Origin: Ooceraea biroi | Taxonomy: Eukaryota; Arthropoda; Insecta; Hymenoptera; Formicidae | NCBI RefSeq assembly: GCF_003672135.1 | Contig: NC_039510.1 | Span: 10,230,001-10,294,000 of the forward strand | Length of the DNA stretch: 64,000 bases | Direction: 5' to 3' | In this document: positions 27,837 to 38,087 of the stretch, in pieces | Numbering within the stretch: position 1 is the stretch's first letter | How the letters are laid out: the number at the start of each line of letters is the position of its first letter | Made by a program: the position numbers and the translations under genes | The notes under the pieces: generated by a model | What the model saw: the letters and a program-made list of their open reading frames with translations, nothing else | Database searches by the model: none | Told to the model about the DNA's origin: nothing

Positions 27837-29020
27837 ATGAGCGATGCCGAACTTCAGGAGGAGGAAAGAGAAGTACTGTCCTCGATATACGACGGCGATC
27901 CGGCTTTTAAACAGCTGACACCCACGACGTTCCAGTACAAGGTGCATTCATAGCTCCTAGCTCCAACTTGTCACTGAATCGTCTGTCATTGAACTCTTTG
28001 GATTTTGTGTGTTAAAAAAGTAATTTAATGGAAATTAGAAAAATAAAATAATGGAGTAAATAAATTAAAAAAGTAAAATAATGGAAATACAACTTGGCTG
28101 TATTTCCAGCTATGTTGCAACGGATATGTAAAGATTCATATTTTATAGCTTTCTCATCAGACTCCTCTTGACATCCCTTATTACTTCCAATTTGAATATA
28201 CGCTCTTCATTATAATTATGAAAGAAAGACTGGCTTGATAGACACATACAATAATTAATTTCAGTCATGAAACAAAGATTTATTTATATAAAATGCTTTA
28301 TTTATATGTAAACGTAGCTGGTGCCAGGATGAGCGTTACACATATTGTTTGTACAATGATTCTTTGCGCAGTATGGAGAGGATAATGATGTAAAGTCGTT
28401 CCTATTGGAAATCTCATGGGGCGCGACATATCCCACGGAGAAACCGACCATCAATATGAATACATTTTACAATAAACATATGTAAGTGCAGCCAAGCAGC
28501 CAAGCTCGACTATTCTTGCGTTCGATTGCATGATTGATTAAAGCTGAATAATTGGAATATACAGTGTGCAAGAGGTAAAGGACAAGGTGGTGAGTCACAT
28601 AGAGGCAGAGGCCGACCAGTGGTTAGGTAGCGCTATGACGTATACGTTATTTCAGTCTGTCCAAGAACATTATGCAGACTTAGTATCCATGCAGCCCGAT
28701 TCAGTCGGCGACATAAATTTGCATACCAGTAGAATAAAGATCACGGATGAGGCTCAACAGGTACATTACGCGAAACGCTGATCTTATCATTATTTTATAT
28801 TGGAGAATTATTCGCCAACGAACAAATTGAACGTGCAATGCTTTTTTTTAAGGTCGAGGAAACAATAAAGAAACCGAAGAAGGAGCACTTGAGCAAAGCC
28901 CAGAAGCGTAGGCAGTGGAACAAGGCGGACGGCAAAGGCGAAAGGCCACGCGGTTGGAACTGGGTGGACATTGTCAAGCATCTGTCGCAGACCGGTCCTA
29001 GGACGGAGCAGGAATCTTAG
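27837..29020 (+). CDS. RWDD4: RWD domain-containing protein 4 (RWDD4), 192 aa, 4 exons
   Basis: Coding exons are 27837-27941, 28372-28481, 28565-28760 and 28853-29020. All introns are GT..AG and the phases agree, giving 192 codons plus stop. The protein opens MSDAELQEEEREVLSSIYDG, the acidic start typical of RWD domains. It has the RWD signature Tyr-Pro-x-x-x-Pro at residues 55-60 (YPTEKP), and the domain runs to about residue 110. The C-terminal end is basic and then carries PRGWNWVDIVKHLSQTG (residues 169-185), a tail I recognise from RWDD4 proteins. Length is close to the usual ~190 aa. The ATG follows AAGGAG, and exon 1 is short. RWD domains are protein-interaction folds; the precise role of RWDD4 is not established. 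A poly(A) signal lies 72 bases after the stop. The gene converges on RUSF1. Two CTCF-like motifs lie 120-190 bases upstream of the start. Confidence 0.93.
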
Positions 29021-29091
29021 CTTGCGCCATTTTGTACAGTATACATGTATATGTATAAAATGCATATTATATTTTTATATAAACTGTTGGA

Positions 29092-29097
29092 AATAAA
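29092..29097 (+). terminator. RWDD4 poly(A) signal AATAAA
   Basis: A canonical hexamer 72 bases after the RWDD4 stop codon. Confidence 0.7.
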
Positions 29098-29279
29098 GTC
29101 AATACCATATCTACTTTGCAAAGCGGCTTTTTATTGTCGTATTCTTGGTTGATTACAACCTCCTATTAGGTTTCAGTCTAACAGAAGAAATGTATCAATA
29201 GAGGAATAATTAATATTGATGGAGGATTATCAACAATTGGTATAAATGCATGTCAAATACTCGATTATTATCGTTACGG

Positions 29280-29300
29280 ATTATTATTATTATTATTATT
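29280..29300. repeat. (TTA)n microsatellite
   Basis: TTA units between the converging RWDD4 and RUSF1 ends. Confidence 0.85.
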
Positions 29301-29306
29301 GTTATT

Positions 29307-29312
29307 TTTATT
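29307..29312 (-). terminator. Candidate RUSF1 poly(A) signal
   Basis: AATAAA on the minus strand, 146 bases after the RUSF1 stop. Another copy is at 29130-29135. If the second is used, the RUSF1 transcript would nearly meet the RWDD4 3' end. Confidence 0.35.
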
Positions 29313-29457
29313 GTTCACCAGCTCCCATGGACAACCTCCATGCGCCAACTGCCAATAAATTTGTTTCCGTTTTCCAGCCTAGAATTATCACAACAGTTTA
29401 GATACATATGTATGTATATTTGTAATAAGTAAAATAGATATGTTTCATAAAGTACAA

Positions 29458-31770
29458 TTATGTACCATTTATCTCCAAGTTGCTAACGAACGCTTTGTAC
29501 TCGTTAGAGACGATTAAATCCGTAGCGCAGACACTTTGGATGGTCATCGACAATTGTACATTGCTGTTTGAATCAGCGAACTTTTTGTGGAGGACATATA
29601 CATTTAACAGCGGATACGATAGCTGGGATGTATCGGATCTTAGCAGTAACTCCTTCAACAATATAATGTACGTGCTATCATTGATTAGAATAGATTGTTT
29701 ACGAATAAACGCGTAAGAAAGCTTCTGTCACTCACGGTTGGTATTTTTCTCGCTATGCAGATGTAGAAGCCGCACATGGAAGCGTAAAAGTACGCTTCCA
29801 GTGTTTCAACAGGCCGTATATCCTTCTTGAGAATGACAAATATATCTCTCCTTTCGATATCGACCGTTATCAGGTATTTTCGATCCTCAAAGAATTTTAA
29901 CAAGAATTCCATCTCCATCGATGAAATGATGCCCTCTTTCAAGACGCTCGCGAATGAAGCGCCAATTTTTATGTCAAAACCGCACACGCTCTTGGCTGAA
30001 AATAAAGCAGAATAAACAATATAAATAAATTCTGACACGATGAAGCACACTCTGTCCGCGTGATAATAGTACAACTATAACGATGTCTCACTAGGGTTTC
30101 CAAGCAGAAATACCGATTCTTCTTCATTGATTTCCGGCGGCTCTGGTACGTGCTCGTTCAGCATGTATCTTTTAACGATCAAGGCCAGACGGTCCTCGTT
30201 GAGTGTATCTAAACACAGTGCTTTAACCGCCGAATAATTCGCGTAGAGATGGACTGCCACCAGGAAGAGATACAATTCTATTAAGTATCTACACGTGTAC
30301 GACTTTATCATTATTAATAGCGACCGTTAAGAGCACAATAAGACACATCATAAGTATAAGTATACATACTGTCCACTATGGAACAAGGACAGTATAAAGA
30401 TGCCGAAGAACGAGGCGATTAGATTTACGCATGTTTCTTGGCTCCCGTCTTTGGCAGAAACGTCCGCCAGATTATTCCGTATTGCCTGCGCCGAGAAAGT
30501 AGTGACATTAACATCAAACTTTATTAACTAGAACATGCGCAATATTTCAGTTAATAAAGTATTAACTCGATAAATATTTTTAATTATCTTTAAATATTCG
30601 GTTAATAAATATTGACTTGGTGCTGAGTCAACGCTGCCCTCGTAGCACCGCCAGCGACACCGACAATGGACTTCATGATGGTAGAGATACAAAGAATCGC
30701 GATTGAACACGACGAAAAGTATGGCACGAGCAATTCCATTCCCATCGCGACGTCGTTTAAAATATCGGCAAACAGCCTCCACTTCTTACACTGCCCGTCC
30801 AACCTGGTCCTGTAGCGCAGGAAAACATCTTCTATAAGTCTTGGTATCAAATGCTATGGTTCCATAAGAGCACATAGAATAAAATTCTTGGATAAGACGC
30901 GTTTATGTGAGTTCTTGTCTATTCTTTACCCATTCCACCATGCAAACAGTATGCTCCCGATCATTCCAGTACCATTTCTCAGGATCCACGTTATCGCCGC
31001 TGCTAAGGGTGTAGCACTCGACTCTCCAACACCTATTCCACGCATTATGGAGTGAGTGGTGAGCGTGCCCATTATGGTGCTCGCAAATGCCTGTAAAACG
31101 ACAACGTACTCTCCTTGTGCTCCAAAATGTATATAAAAATTATTATAAAAAATATATATAACAGTTATTTCATAAACTTTTGCTTTAAAGTAAAAAAAGA
31201 ATGAAAAATTAATTACAAATTTACATTATGTTACATGACGTGAATAATAAGATAATAAAAAAATAAGAAAAAAGAATATTATACAGTGAGGAATTTGCAA
31301 AAGAGAGAGTTATTAGTCCAGTCGAATCACGTCAAGTCTTAATTCTTCATCCAAGTGTATTCAATCTGCATGATCGCCCACTTAGAAAAGTTTTCAGCAT
31401 ATATTTACTCTTGTTTTGCCTGCCGTCTCAAGTCTACTCGGCCATTTAAACTAACCTGAACCGTGTCCCATATCTGGTACGCCGTGTAGTCGGGGTGCAC
31501 GCTGTCCGGATAGCCTTGCGGCAGGAATATCTCCTTGACGACGGTCCCGATCCAGGAACGAGCGGTCTGCGCCTCGGTCGCGTTGGGTTTCACCTCGTTC
31601 ACCCTGGAACCATCTAGCCAACAGGTGTCGGGCGGATTAACACGCGGCTGATGCGACGACTGATGCTATTTATTGATCATCATCAGGCGGGAGACGAACA
31701 TCTTACCTTCCGACTTCACGTAGACCGTCTCCTTCTCGTTCCCGTAGCTCTCGCGGAATAGGACACGCAT
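29458..31770 (-). CDS. RUSF1: RUS family member 1 (RUSF1, DUF647 / C16orf58 homologue), 447 aa, 8 exons
   Basis: Exons in coding order: 31770-31707, 31613-31456, 31090-30930, 30809-30617, 30485-30370, 30288-30092, 29995-29736 and 29652-29458. Phases agree throughout (447 codons plus stop). Family landmarks are FLPQGYPDSVHPDYTAYQIW (about residues 52-71), the GIGVGES segment in exon 3, FAWWNGTRLD across the exon 3/4 junction, KKWRLFADILNDVAM and the invariant VAGGATRAALTQHQ in exon 4, NNLADVSAKDGSQET in exon 5, and HLYANYSAVKAL..TLNEDRL in exon 6. Hydrophobic stretches suggest membrane association. The plant relatives are Root UV-B Sensitive proteins linked to vitamin B6 balance; the animal function is unknown. 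The last intron is short (83 nt) with a TTCTAATC branch site; without it the frame would stop early. An alternative acceptor six bases further into exon 4 is possible. The start codon is 21 nt after the stop of the upstream 363-aa gene. Confidence 0.93.
31669..31674 (-). terminator. Poly(A) signal inside RUSF1 intron 1
   Basis: AATAAA on the minus strand, about 120 bases after the stop of the 363-aa gene but within the first intron of RUSF1. It could end the 363-aa gene's own transcript. Confidence 0.35.
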
Positions 31771-31791
31771 GTTCGCGCCGGCAGTGTTACG

Positions 31792-33024
31792 TTAGAAATT
31801 CACTCGGCGCCTGCCGACGTCACTCGCGTCGCGCGTTCGGCATCCATTCTTCCTCGCTGCGCCACTGTCGCCGGCAAATATCGCGCAGGCATCGCCGATG
31901 ATCTCGTTCAATCCAGCGATGCAGGAGTCCAGTCTTCTCCTCGCCTTACTTACGTCGTTTTCTTCGTCAGAATTTACACTTGCGCTTCTCCGTGCGTCAT
32001 TCGAATCGGTTTTATCGAAAATTTTTACGCCCGACTCGCCTCGCGGATCATCTCCGTGTTCATGATTGCTGCTTGCGCCTTTATTCTGCAAGTTGGAATC
32101 TACAGTTTCCTCCTTGTCGCCTGGAAAGTCGTCACCGGTACTGGGAATGCACTGCGATACGTCTTGTTGCACCTTTGGATCACGCGTTAAAATTCGAATC
32201 AACTTTTTAAAGGGACTCCTCCTCTTCGTTTTGCGATTCTTTGAGCCGTCATTTTCTTCCCTCCGGTTTCGACGTTTTTCTCTCTTCTTTATTTTCCGCG
32301 TTGAATTATATTTTTCCCCGCTTGACTTTGATGTAAAACAGTTCAGGAGAAGAAATCGGAAGCCAGTCTGACTTTGACGCCCAGCTGAGGCGTCGTATTG
32401 GACGCCTCGGGAGATCCTTTTCCTCTTGATTTTCCTCCTGATTTCCTCTTGATTTGACATTCTGCAATCATCGTGCGTGTCGCTAATGACTTGATTCTGA
32501 TGCTCACTAGGCTGCTCCAAGTTTCCCTTAACACGCGAGATTCTTACGTCTCTTCTCCCGTGTTTTTCGGCGTCCGAAATGAACTTTCGATACATTCTCG
32601 ACGGTTCGGACACGCGCGATCTATTTGGCCGTTCATCATCTTCGATTGATTTATCGTCACGCGGGTAATCCTCTTTAAATACGGCCGCCTCGTTCGCCGC
32701 TTTTACTTCCCGCGCACGTTTCGCGAATGATAAACGAGCGGATAAATCAGTGCCGCATGGCGAATCGTTCCCTTTCAGATTTCTTTGCGGCTCGTACCGC
32801 GCTCGTTCCTTCACGTTTTTCGTCGAATCATTAAATCCCGGTGAGCTCGGCCTGAAATATATCATTATACGTTTTCCATACGTCAAGTGTTAATATCGTA
32901 AACACATATACATGCAAATAAATTACGAGTCGTTTCGATTTGGATCGTTATATGAATAAAAGTTTAGCAAATGATCATTTTTAGATCACTACCTTGGCGA
33001 GTTACGCATCGTTGATAAGCACAT
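31792..33024 (-). CDS. Unrecognised highly charged 363-aa protein, 2 exons
   Basis: I do not recognise this protein. The large exon is open from 32851 to the TAA at 31792-31794 and starts at a TTTCAG acceptor. A short first exon (33024-32993) encodes MCLSTMRNSPR and ends AAG/GTAGTG; its two leftover bases complete the first codon of exon 2, giving 363 aa. The protein is rich in Lys, Arg, Asp, Glu and Ser and looks mostly disordered. Basic clusters lie near residues 149-159 and 195-230 (KIKKREKRRNRR, then KTKRRSPFKKLIR), which could be nuclear-localisation signals. A possible C-terminal helix (residues ~314-338) contains ARRRLDSCIAGLNEIIGDAC. The stop is 21 nt before, and in frame with, the RUSF1 ATG. 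A poly(A) signal on the same strand lies in RUSF1 intron 1. The large exon is the longest open frame in the window; a clade-restricted protein is likely. Confidence 0.65.
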
Positions 33025-33547
33025 CTTGTTTTTTTCCTTATACGCAACAATTTCTTTCCGCCATCGCGAGAGCTTCCTGTTTGGTCCTGGTTTCATAATG
33101 TACAGCTATAATGAGATAATCAATGTTAATTTCTACGTTGTCAGACGGACAACGATATGCGACGTAGTAGCTAGTCCGTTTACAGCACGTGTATTCATAA
33201 TCAGCTCCTTTAATGTGCTGCGATGTTTAAAGGAAATGACTTTAACAAGTACGAGGGTCGTTCGATACGTCCTTAAAAAATATATACGTATATATTTTCA
33301 GCTATCATGTCGATCAGTTTGATATTAGGTCACGACCATCGTACAATTAAGCCCGTATTTGTTGTTTCGCCTAATCTCGAAAAATTGTTAAATAAATCGT
33401 GAAATCGTCTCGCCTGCAACCAACGTCGCATCGCTCGACATGTTCAATCGGTGTCGCGAGGATCGGTGACCACCAAATCCTCAGGCAGACTTATAGTCCT
33501 CAATAAAAATAGCGTTCAAAATGTAACTGCCGTGTCGAAACTCCGCG
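33025..33547. promoter_or_regulatory. Shared divergent promoter region
   Basis: These 523 bases separate the start codons of the 363-aa gene (leftward) and the 297-aa gene (rightward). No coding frame is visible, and no TATA box stands at a usual distance from either start. The part next to the rightward gene is richer in CpG (around 33400-33470). A bidirectional promoter is inferred from the head-to-head layout. Confidence 0.5.
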
Positions 33548-34582
33548 ATGGCCGAGGGTAACATCGACGATATCCTGGTGCGCCTCGACGAGATCGAGAA
33601 GCTGCAGACGGAACTTCGGCATTTGGTACCACGAGTCACGGGCAATTCATCCGGACACCGGGATCTATCCCGCAATTCGTCCACGTCGATCCGTTTCCCG
33701 TCGCTTCTCACGTTCCCCGTGATATCGAATTTTTCATCGACCTCCTCGAAGACCGAGCGAGTGCAGAAGTCAACCGCGCAGATGAACCTCAGCAACAGAT
33801 TGCTGAGCGGCACTCGACCCTCGACAGCGAGTCTCGGGAACTCCCAGAGACCTGCCAAGAGAGGATCGTCCGCGAAGGAGACGAACATCTTCAAGGATCT
33901 GCTGAAGAGCACGAGCAACGTCACGAGATCGCACGGGAGGAACTCGTTGGCCTCGACTTCCTCCGTAGCGAACTCGAAGGTGTCGATGATGCCGTACTCA
34001 ACGAGAAGTACTACTGCAAGTCGCAAGGAGGAACTGAAAAACGAAAGGTCGACGACTGCGATGGGCAAAATGCAGAACGCGACTGATGGGAGATTGTCGA
34101 ACGTGCGATTGTCGAGAAAGGAGATCGACGCGAATGCAAGTGAGCGGTGTGCAACGTGCACTTTTAGATTTTCTATTTATTTCTAATATTTATTTATAAT
34201 TTTATATTTATAATATAACGAGTCTTCTTTCTTTCGATTTGAGTTAATTTCTTAGTCTTGTTCGATTGCCGCGTTCACAGTACGCTCGTCTGTGCAGACA
34301 GAGACACCCGCGTGCGAAGCGCACACAGCAACGAAATCGGAAAGCACGTGGTCGTGCCTAAGAAGAAATCAATGTCGTGACGGAAGCGGTGTAATAAAAA
34401 CACTCGTCGAGCGAATCGTGGAAAACTTCAATTACTGCCTCGTGGACGATAAAAGAGTGACCGTCCCGTATCATCATCCGGGAAGCAAAACACCCAGAAG
34501 AGTGCGGGTGTTGCGTTCGTCGACAATCAAAGGCACGGTCACACCGCAATTACACGTGTCGGTGACAACGATTTTCGATTGA
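33548..34582 (+). CDS. Unrecognised 297-aa Ser/Thr-rich protein, 2 exons
   Basis: Exon 1 is 33548-34139 and ends GCA-A/GTGAGC. Exon 2 is 34281-34582, after TTCACAG. The joined frame is 297 codons plus TGA, with good phase agreement and coding-like codon use. Residues 4-27 (GNIDDILVRLDEIEKLQTEL) form a heptad-like helix, probably a short coiled coil. A long Ser/Thr/Asn/Arg-rich, low-order segment follows (about 30-195). The C-terminal ~60 residues (VIKTLVERIVENFNYCLVDD, then VTVPYHHPGSKTPRRVRV) look more ordered and are the best candidate for a conserved domain. I cannot name a family. A cytoskeletal or centrosomal adaptor would fit the architecture but is only a guess. A poly(A) signal lies about 50 bases after the stop. 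The gene is head-to-head with the 363-aa gene. A 226-aa open frame on the opposite strand is its shadow. Confidence 0.75.
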
Positions 34583-34629
34583 AAATATGCGCTTCTATAT
34601 AAAAAAAAAACTAATCAAAGATGTGAAAT

Positions 34630-34635
34630 AATAAA
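34630..34635 (+). terminator. Poly(A) signal of the 297-aa gene
   Basis: AATAAA 48 bases after the stop codon, followed by a (TTA)n-rich stretch. Confidence 0.55.
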
Positions 34636-34660
34636 ATGAACGCTGCGAAGTAAATGATGA

Positions 34661-34730
34661 TTAATTATTATTTATTATATTATATTATTATTATATTATT
34701 ATTATATTATATTATTATTATTATTTTATT
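34661..34730. repeat. (TTA)/(TTATA) AT repeat
   Basis: A TTATTA/TATATTAT run just beyond the 297-aa gene. Confidence 0.85.
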
Positions 34731-35196
34731 CTGTAGTTGCATGTGTTTGAATTGGGTTGAACTTTGGCATGTTCTGGTTGAATGCATCGCATCAGTTACA
34801 GTGCACCACATGTTACACTGTTTGCACTTCAAATGAAATAAAACTACGCGGAGCAGACCTCTACGTATTCGTGCGCAATGGCTGTCAGCTGTGACGTATA
34901 CGCGCGAGAGCGAGCGAAAAGATCGTATTTGACAGAACGCGATTTTGAGGTTACTGAGACACCAAATATACCACGCAAATCTGCATCGTGTTATTATTAG
35001 TGATTTCTTATTTGTAAAACCGTGCGATGTCAGTGCCACGAGTGAAAAGTTTTATTAATGTTTGAAATGAATGATGTGACGAAACACTTGCCGATTACGA
35101 GGCAGATAATATTTTCCGTGGCGAACAATGCCATGTAAAATACTCGTGTCACTGTATCACTGATCGCACAATTATTTTTTATCAACGAACACGAAA

Positions 35197-36374
35197 ATGG
35201 CACTTGTCAACATCGAAGGAATCGATCCCTGGTACGTCGACAAATTTATACATCGTTCTTGTGTACACATAAATTTAATGACTATGTCGGATACGCTTTT
35301 TCGAAAATTGTTCAAATCATCAAATTTATGCTTGATGATTTTTAATTGTTCATATTTGAGAAAATGTCAAGCTTGACAATGTGCGTGTCTCATCAGGCTC
35401 ACGGAATATGACGCCTGTGAGAAGCTGTTCCGCGAGATCATGGAGCAGCTCACTATGCGCGATGGCGAATCAAAAACGTCGAAGGTTTACGCCAGCTTAT
35501 CAGCCAACATCAGGTTGCGCATGAAACAGTACACGCGCCAAGTCCAGCAGCTCAGGAGCAAGGTGGAAGAGGCGTCCAAGTTGAGAACAATGTATCCTCT
35601 TGTCTTAGCGTACCTTTCCAGCTTCTGTACTTTCAGCTCTCTGGACCAGGTCCAAGTAACGCGAGCTGCTCGATAAATTTCTTAAAATGCAATCGAACAA
35701 TAGAACTTTCGAGGAAGCTGAACGGAGAACAAGGCAAGTGGAACAACTGCAAAGCAAGGACATTCAACTGCAGAAGCTGTACGATCCACGTGCAAACGAT
35801 TATGCATCATCCCGTGCTAGCTTATTAAGAGCGGGCTCGTCGGCTTTCGCCGACGGCGGCACGACTTCTTGGGCCGCTGACGATGAAGACGATAGGCCGT
35901 TAGACGTGCACGTAACTGTTAATGATCTTGTGACTCATCAAGAGAAGGTATTGAAAGGTAATAATTTTTCAGCTGAAACTCATACTACTACGGCCGTTCA
36001 CCGTGCGAGATTCACGTTGTTCAATCTGTTGCAGAGCAAGATAAAGACTTGGAAGAACTGTGTAAAGTGATAGCTCGCCAGAAGGAGATTGGACAAAGTA
36101 TTAGCAATGAAGTGGATCATCAACATGGTAAAAAACTTGAGACAATTTTGCATTTGATACAGTGCAGAACGTTGAAAAACAAAACTTTGTATCTTTCTTT
36201 CATGATGTAGAAATAATCGATGATCTGGCCGATCACATGGACAGAACTGATGAATCTTTGATCAACAAGACTCAACAGGTCCGTAGTATCCATTCCAAAG
36301 ACCGTACGTGTGGTTACTGGGTAGTGATAATCTTACTTTTCATCGCTATCGTTATCGTTGCTTTAATTAACTAG
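35197..36374 (+). CDS. STX8: Syntaxin-8 (Qc-SNARE), 246 aa, 5 exons
   Basis: Exons are 35197-35231, 35397-35591, 35704-35957, 36035-36127 and 36211-36374, with phases consistent for 246 codons. The N-terminal helical part contains KVYASLSANIRLRMKQYTRQ and FEEAERRTRQVEQLQSKDIQ, as in syntaxin-8. The SNARE helix runs from about residue 162 to 220. It includes ARQKEIGQSISNEVDHQHEI, with Gln191 as the likely zero-layer residue of a Qc-SNARE, then IIDDLADHMDRTDESL. A single C-terminal transmembrane segment (GYWVVIILLFIAIVIVALI, residues 227-245) ends one residue before the stop, as in a tail-anchored protein. Syntaxin-8 acts in fusion of late endosomes with syntaxin-7, Vti1b and VAMP8 type partners. 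Intron 2 (113 nt) is confirmed by the family sequence KLRT-ITFEEAERR across the junction. Human STX8 is 236 aa. Confidence 0.95.
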
Positions 36375-36497
36375 ATATATTTAATGGATTATTTCGATTC
36401 TGTTAAATTGTCTATACTTAAGGTGCATAAATTGCAAACTACGCTGAAATGCTTGTAAAATTTAATATAAATAGGAATGTCTTAATCTTTATCTTTT

Positions 36498-36503
36498 AAT
36501 AAA
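36498..36503 (+). terminator. STX8 poly(A) signal
   Basis: AATAAA 124 bases after the STX8 stop codon. Confidence 0.5.
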
Positions 36504-38066
36504 ATGTAATAATATTGAGAAATAATTATTACAATATAAATATGAAAATATACTAATATTTTATCATCATTCTTTGAACTGTTATTCATTTAAAATGTGT
36601 TTAATTAATTTTAAGAATCATCGTAGAAATTGCTTCATAGCACAACATTCTCAAAAATAAACAAGGAGAAAAGCTATAAATATTAAAGTGGGAATGGAGG
36701 GAATAAAGAAACTGACAATCAACAGATGTGTTACATATTTTGCATTTGTTTCTTTTTATATCATAAATATCTATCCATAATCTGATTCTATGCAAATTTC
36801 CTCTCCGGCGCCGGGGATATAAAGAAAAGTTCACTATCGTTTCCTGCACTTAATTCAGTGAAATGAAACATATCAAAGAACTAGACTGTATATGCTTTGC
36901 GCTAAATATCCGCTTTCTCAGTTTCATCCAACCGTCACAAGTATCATCTCACATGCGTGTGTTTTGACGTGTTTTAATGAAACAATTGGCAGACAAAAGG
37001 AAATGTCTCCTTTCACAACTCGATACGAACAATCGGTTGGCACCGCTATTGTTAACGCGGTGTTCAGCAGTTATTTATATGGGATACTGATATTTAATCG
37101 AATAATGTATATACATTGGCGCATTCGTTCTCCCTTCCAGCGGATATATATCGCATGGACTCAAAACATCATAAATCCCCCTTATTTCGCAAACTGGATT
37201 TATTTTTAGTAGTTGCTAGCGTGCCGTGCACGTCTCGCGCTTCCATAACACACAATGGAGACCTCATTACAACGCATCGCGTCGCGTCAAATCTCTGAGC
37301 CGATATTGTTGTACTGCAAGTTTTCTTATATCGAAATGTGCTCGCATATCGAAACTGCATGTCGCCACTGAGTTCAATGAAACTTTGTTCCGTCTACATC
37401 CTCCGCTTACAACGGAATCTCGCTGCGCCAGCTAGTTGTCACTAGAACTCGGAATTTCAACACAGAAATCGCTACAAACGTCACATCAATTATATTCCGG
37501 ATTTTCATATTGAACCAAATAGCTTCCTGTGATCGTATGCGAACAGTTCTACGGATGTCTGCCTACGTTAACAGCCGATCAAACATTTATGCAACAAGGA
37601 ACCGTCTCCCCAAATGTTCACCGATGCTTGGAATGACGCCCCTGCCTCTCCCTTGAGATCCGAAAGGAAAGAGGAGATTAAGCAAGAGGCAGGGTGAATC
37701 GATCACACAAGTCTCAGTTAATTTCAATTAATTTTCTTTACGACCGCTGTGCTCGTACGACAGCGCAAAAAGCAAACGCAATAGCATTTGTCCGAAAGCA
37801 TCGTGATGGAAAACATTCAGAACTTTTCGAACGAGGAACACGGATTCTTCGCTTACAAATAGCTGCATAATTGCGTGTAGAATAGACGCACAATACAATC
37901 AATAACGTAGCGTACACAGTGGTTAATTATTCGTGATTTCGCAGCGTGGCCGAAGTAATTTGTGCGCTGACTCCAGTGTTAGGACCAACATCGGCTTTGC
38001 TCTTGTTTGATCTCAAACGAATTTTTGGACACATACTGTCCTACTCTCTTTCTGACTTGATAATAA

Positions 38067-38087
38067 TATATATATATATATATATAT
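38067..38087. repeat. (TA)n microsatellite
   Basis: A TA run in the STX8-OXR1 interval. Confidence 0.9.

Noticed and set aside
29658..29735. Possible frameshift or broken 3' end in RUSF1
   Set aside because: An 83-nt GT..AG intron with a TTCTAATC branch site restores the frame fully, so the gene looks intact.
33481..34161. 226-codon open frame on the minus strand
   Set aside because: It is antisense to the well-supported first exon of the 297-aa gene, has no promoter or splice logic, and reads as a shadow frame.
35592..35703. Apparent early stop in STX8 after ..KLRTM
   Set aside because: A 113-nt intron (GTATCC..ATAG) joins KLRT to ITFEEAERR, as the family requires.
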